A stretch of 6,169 nucleotides of DNA, taken from NCBI GenBank assembly GCA_031256885.1, contig JAIRPS010000169.1, forward strand, positions 1 through 6,169. Reading direction: 5' to 3'. The position numbers were made by a program, and so were the translations under genes. Shown piece by piece: positions 5,118-6,169 of the stretch. Under the pieces are notes generated by a model that did not search any database, had not been told where the DNA came from, and saw only the letters and a list, made by a program, of their open reading frames with translations. How positions within the stretch are numbered: position 1 is the stretch's first letter; each line of letters begins with the position of its first letter. This DNA is from Bifidobacteriaceae bacterium (GTDB taxonomy: Bacteria > Actinomycetota > Actinomycetes > Actinomycetales > WQXJ01).

Positions 5118-6169
5118 ATGCAGTCGATTCCTTGGCTGACCATTTTGGTTGTTTGGCCGTTAGCCGGTGCACTGCTCATTGGTCTGGTGCCGCCTATCCG
5201 ACTTCATGGGCGCGCGCTCGCAATGATTTGGTCGCTGATCGAGTTGGTTGTCACAGTGCTCACTGTGATTGCTTGGACACAAGGCAGCGGACCAGTGCGG
5301 CTGGAGATTCTGGCCTCGTGGATCAGCCAACTTGGCATCTCCTATGCACTGGGTTTAACCGCCCTCGGTTTGCTGATGATTGTGCTGGGAGCAGCCTTGG
5401 TGCCGCTAGTGCTAGCGGCTGCTTGGCGTGATGACAAAACACCACAACGCGGCGGTAGTCATGCCGCCTGGTTGCTGGCGCTGGAAGCCAGTTTGATGGC
5501 TGTTTTTACAGCTCGCGACATTGTTTTGTTCTACGTTGTGTTTGAAGCGATGCTGATTCCGGTGTATTTCTTGATTGGCTCGTTTGGCGGCTTGCAACGT
5601 CGCCGTGCCTCACTGAAATTCTTAATCTACTCGCTGGCGGGCGGTTTAGTGATGCTGGCGGGGGTCATCGCTTACGGCGTTTATGCTGGTGGTGATGCTC
5701 AAGCCTTTTATCTAGATGGACTGACTGAACCAGTCTTGTCGCAGTCAGCTGAGCGTTTGATTTTCCTTTCGTTCTTTGTTGCCTTCGCCGTCAAAGCGCC
5801 GCTTTGGCCGGTTCATACTTGGTTGCCCGATGCCGCTCAGGCGGCTCGTCCCGGAACCTCAGCATTACTTGTTGGTGTACTCGACAAGGTTGGCACATTT
5901 GGCATGATCACCTTGTGCTTGCCACTATTTCCCAATGCTGTGCGTTGGGCGGCGCCCGTGATCATTGTGCTGGCAGTGGTTTCAGTGGTCTGGGGGGCCG
6001 TGTTAGCGCTGGTGCAAAAGGACATCCTGCGATTGATCGCCTATACCTCTATATCTCACTTTGGTTTCATTGTTCTGGGTATTTTTGTTTTCGACTGGCA
6101 GGCTTTATCTGGCGCATCCTTCTACATGTTGGCGCATGGCTTAGCCACTGCTGGGCTGTTCCTGCTGTC
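5118..6169 (+). CDS. nuoM: NADH-quinone oxidoreductase subunit NuoM, N-terminal 350 residues (3' end outside window)
   Basis: The frame opens at ATG 5118, two bases after the nuoL TAA, and stays open to the right edge, giving 350 residues plus 2 bases. Family members are usually about 500 residues. This is the middle antiporter-like proton pump of complex I (ND4/Nqo13 family). Visible key residues are E143 in 'FYVVFEAMLIPVYFLIGSFG', K226 in 'FAVKAPLWPVHTWLPDAA', K257 in 'LLVGVLDKVGTFGM', H314 in 'TSISHFGFIVLG' and H340 in 'YMLAHGLATAGLFLL'. By offset these match E. coli E144, K234, K265, H322 and H348. The wording 'PGTSALLVGVLDK' is the actinobacterial version of the motif. The N-terminal region begins 'MQSIPWLTILVVWPLAGALL', a typical first helix. 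No break or frameshift is seen. The remaining C-terminal helices and nuoN would follow to the right. Confidence 0.94.
   Translation, partial: MQSIPWLTILVVWPLAGALLIGLVPPIRLHGRALAMIWSLIELVVTVLTVIAWTQGSGPVRLEILASWISQLGISYALGLTALGLLMIVLGAALVPLVLAAAWRDDKTPQRGGSHAAWLLALEASLMAVFTARDIVLFYVVFEAMLIPVYFLIGSFGGLQRRRASLKFLIYSLAGGLVMLAGVIAYGVYAGGDAQAFYLDGLTEPVLSQSAERLIFLSFFVAFAVKAPLWPVHTWLPDAAQAARPGTSALLVGVLDKVGTFGMITLCLPLFPNAVRWAAPVIIVLAVVSVVWGAVLALVQKDILRLIAYTSISHFGFIVLGIFVFDWQALSGASFYMLAHGLATAGLFLL
5402..5419 (+). repeat. Perfect 8-bp inverted repeat inside nuoM
   Basis: GCCGCTAG at 5402-5409 and CTAGCGGC at 5412-5419 are exact reverse complements separated by TG. As RNA this allows a 7-bp stem with a 4-base loop. 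It lies in coding sequence for 'VPLVLAAA', has no following T-run, and so is not a credible terminator. It may be chance in an alanine/leucine/valine-rich stretch. Confidence 0.5.

Noticed and set aside
5132..5431. 99-residue open frame on the + strand
   Set aside because: It is in another frame within nuoM, whose own frame is open and full of family motifs. The overlapping frame encodes a cysteine-rich sequence with no family.
1..6169. Mobile element, defence system, CRISPR or other accessory cassette
   Set aside because: Every base but three lies in the nuo genes. I saw no direct repeats, transposase motifs or foreign-looking genes.

Overview
The window lies entirely inside a proton-pumping NADH:quinone oxidoreductase (respiratory complex I, nuo) operon read on the + strand. 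In order it holds the 3' end of nuoG, a single reading frame encoding NuoH joined to NuoI, then nuoJ, nuoK, nuoL, and the 5' two-thirds or so of nuoM, which runs off the right edge. No non-coding stretch is longer than 2 bases, and I see no RNA gene, mobile element, CRISPR array, promoter or terminator. The promoter and the peripheral-arm genes (nuoA-F) would lie to the left, and nuoM's end and nuoN to the right.

The proteins suggest an actinomycete (Actinomycetota). Recalled Mycobacterium NuoH, NuoI, NuoJ, NuoK, NuoL and NuoM resemble these closely in motif wording. Examples are the NuoJ tail with a PGVYA motif, NuoK ending in RxRRSxxVDD, and NuoM with VKAP..PVHTWLPDAA and PGTSxLLVGVLDK. Base composition looks only moderately GC-rich by eye, with frequent TTA, TTG and CTA leucine codons, so this is not a typical high-GC streptomycete or mycobacterium. 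Family-level placement is not possible from the sequence alone.

The most notable point is the nuoH-nuoI fusion at 275-2020. A complete nine-helix NuoH runs without a stop through a polar linker of about 35 residues into a NuoI with both 4Fe-4S cluster motifs intact. There is no ATG, GTG or TTG in frame in the linker. NuoH and NuoI are normally separate, adjacent genes. The ninth helix should leave the NuoH C-terminus on the cytoplasmic side, where NuoI docks, so the fusion is topologically reasonable.

The genes are tightly coupled. There are 4-base start/stop overlaps at nuoG/nuoHI (GTGA), nuoHI/nuoJ (ATGA) and nuoJ/nuoK (ATGA), and gaps of 1 and 2 bases before nuoL and nuoM. Together the products form the quinone-site and membrane arm. 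NuoG and the NuoI part carry electrons through Fe-S clusters towards quinone at the NuoH interface. NuoH, J and K connect quinone reduction to the antiporter-like subunits NuoL and NuoM, whose key charged residues are all present as far as the window shows.
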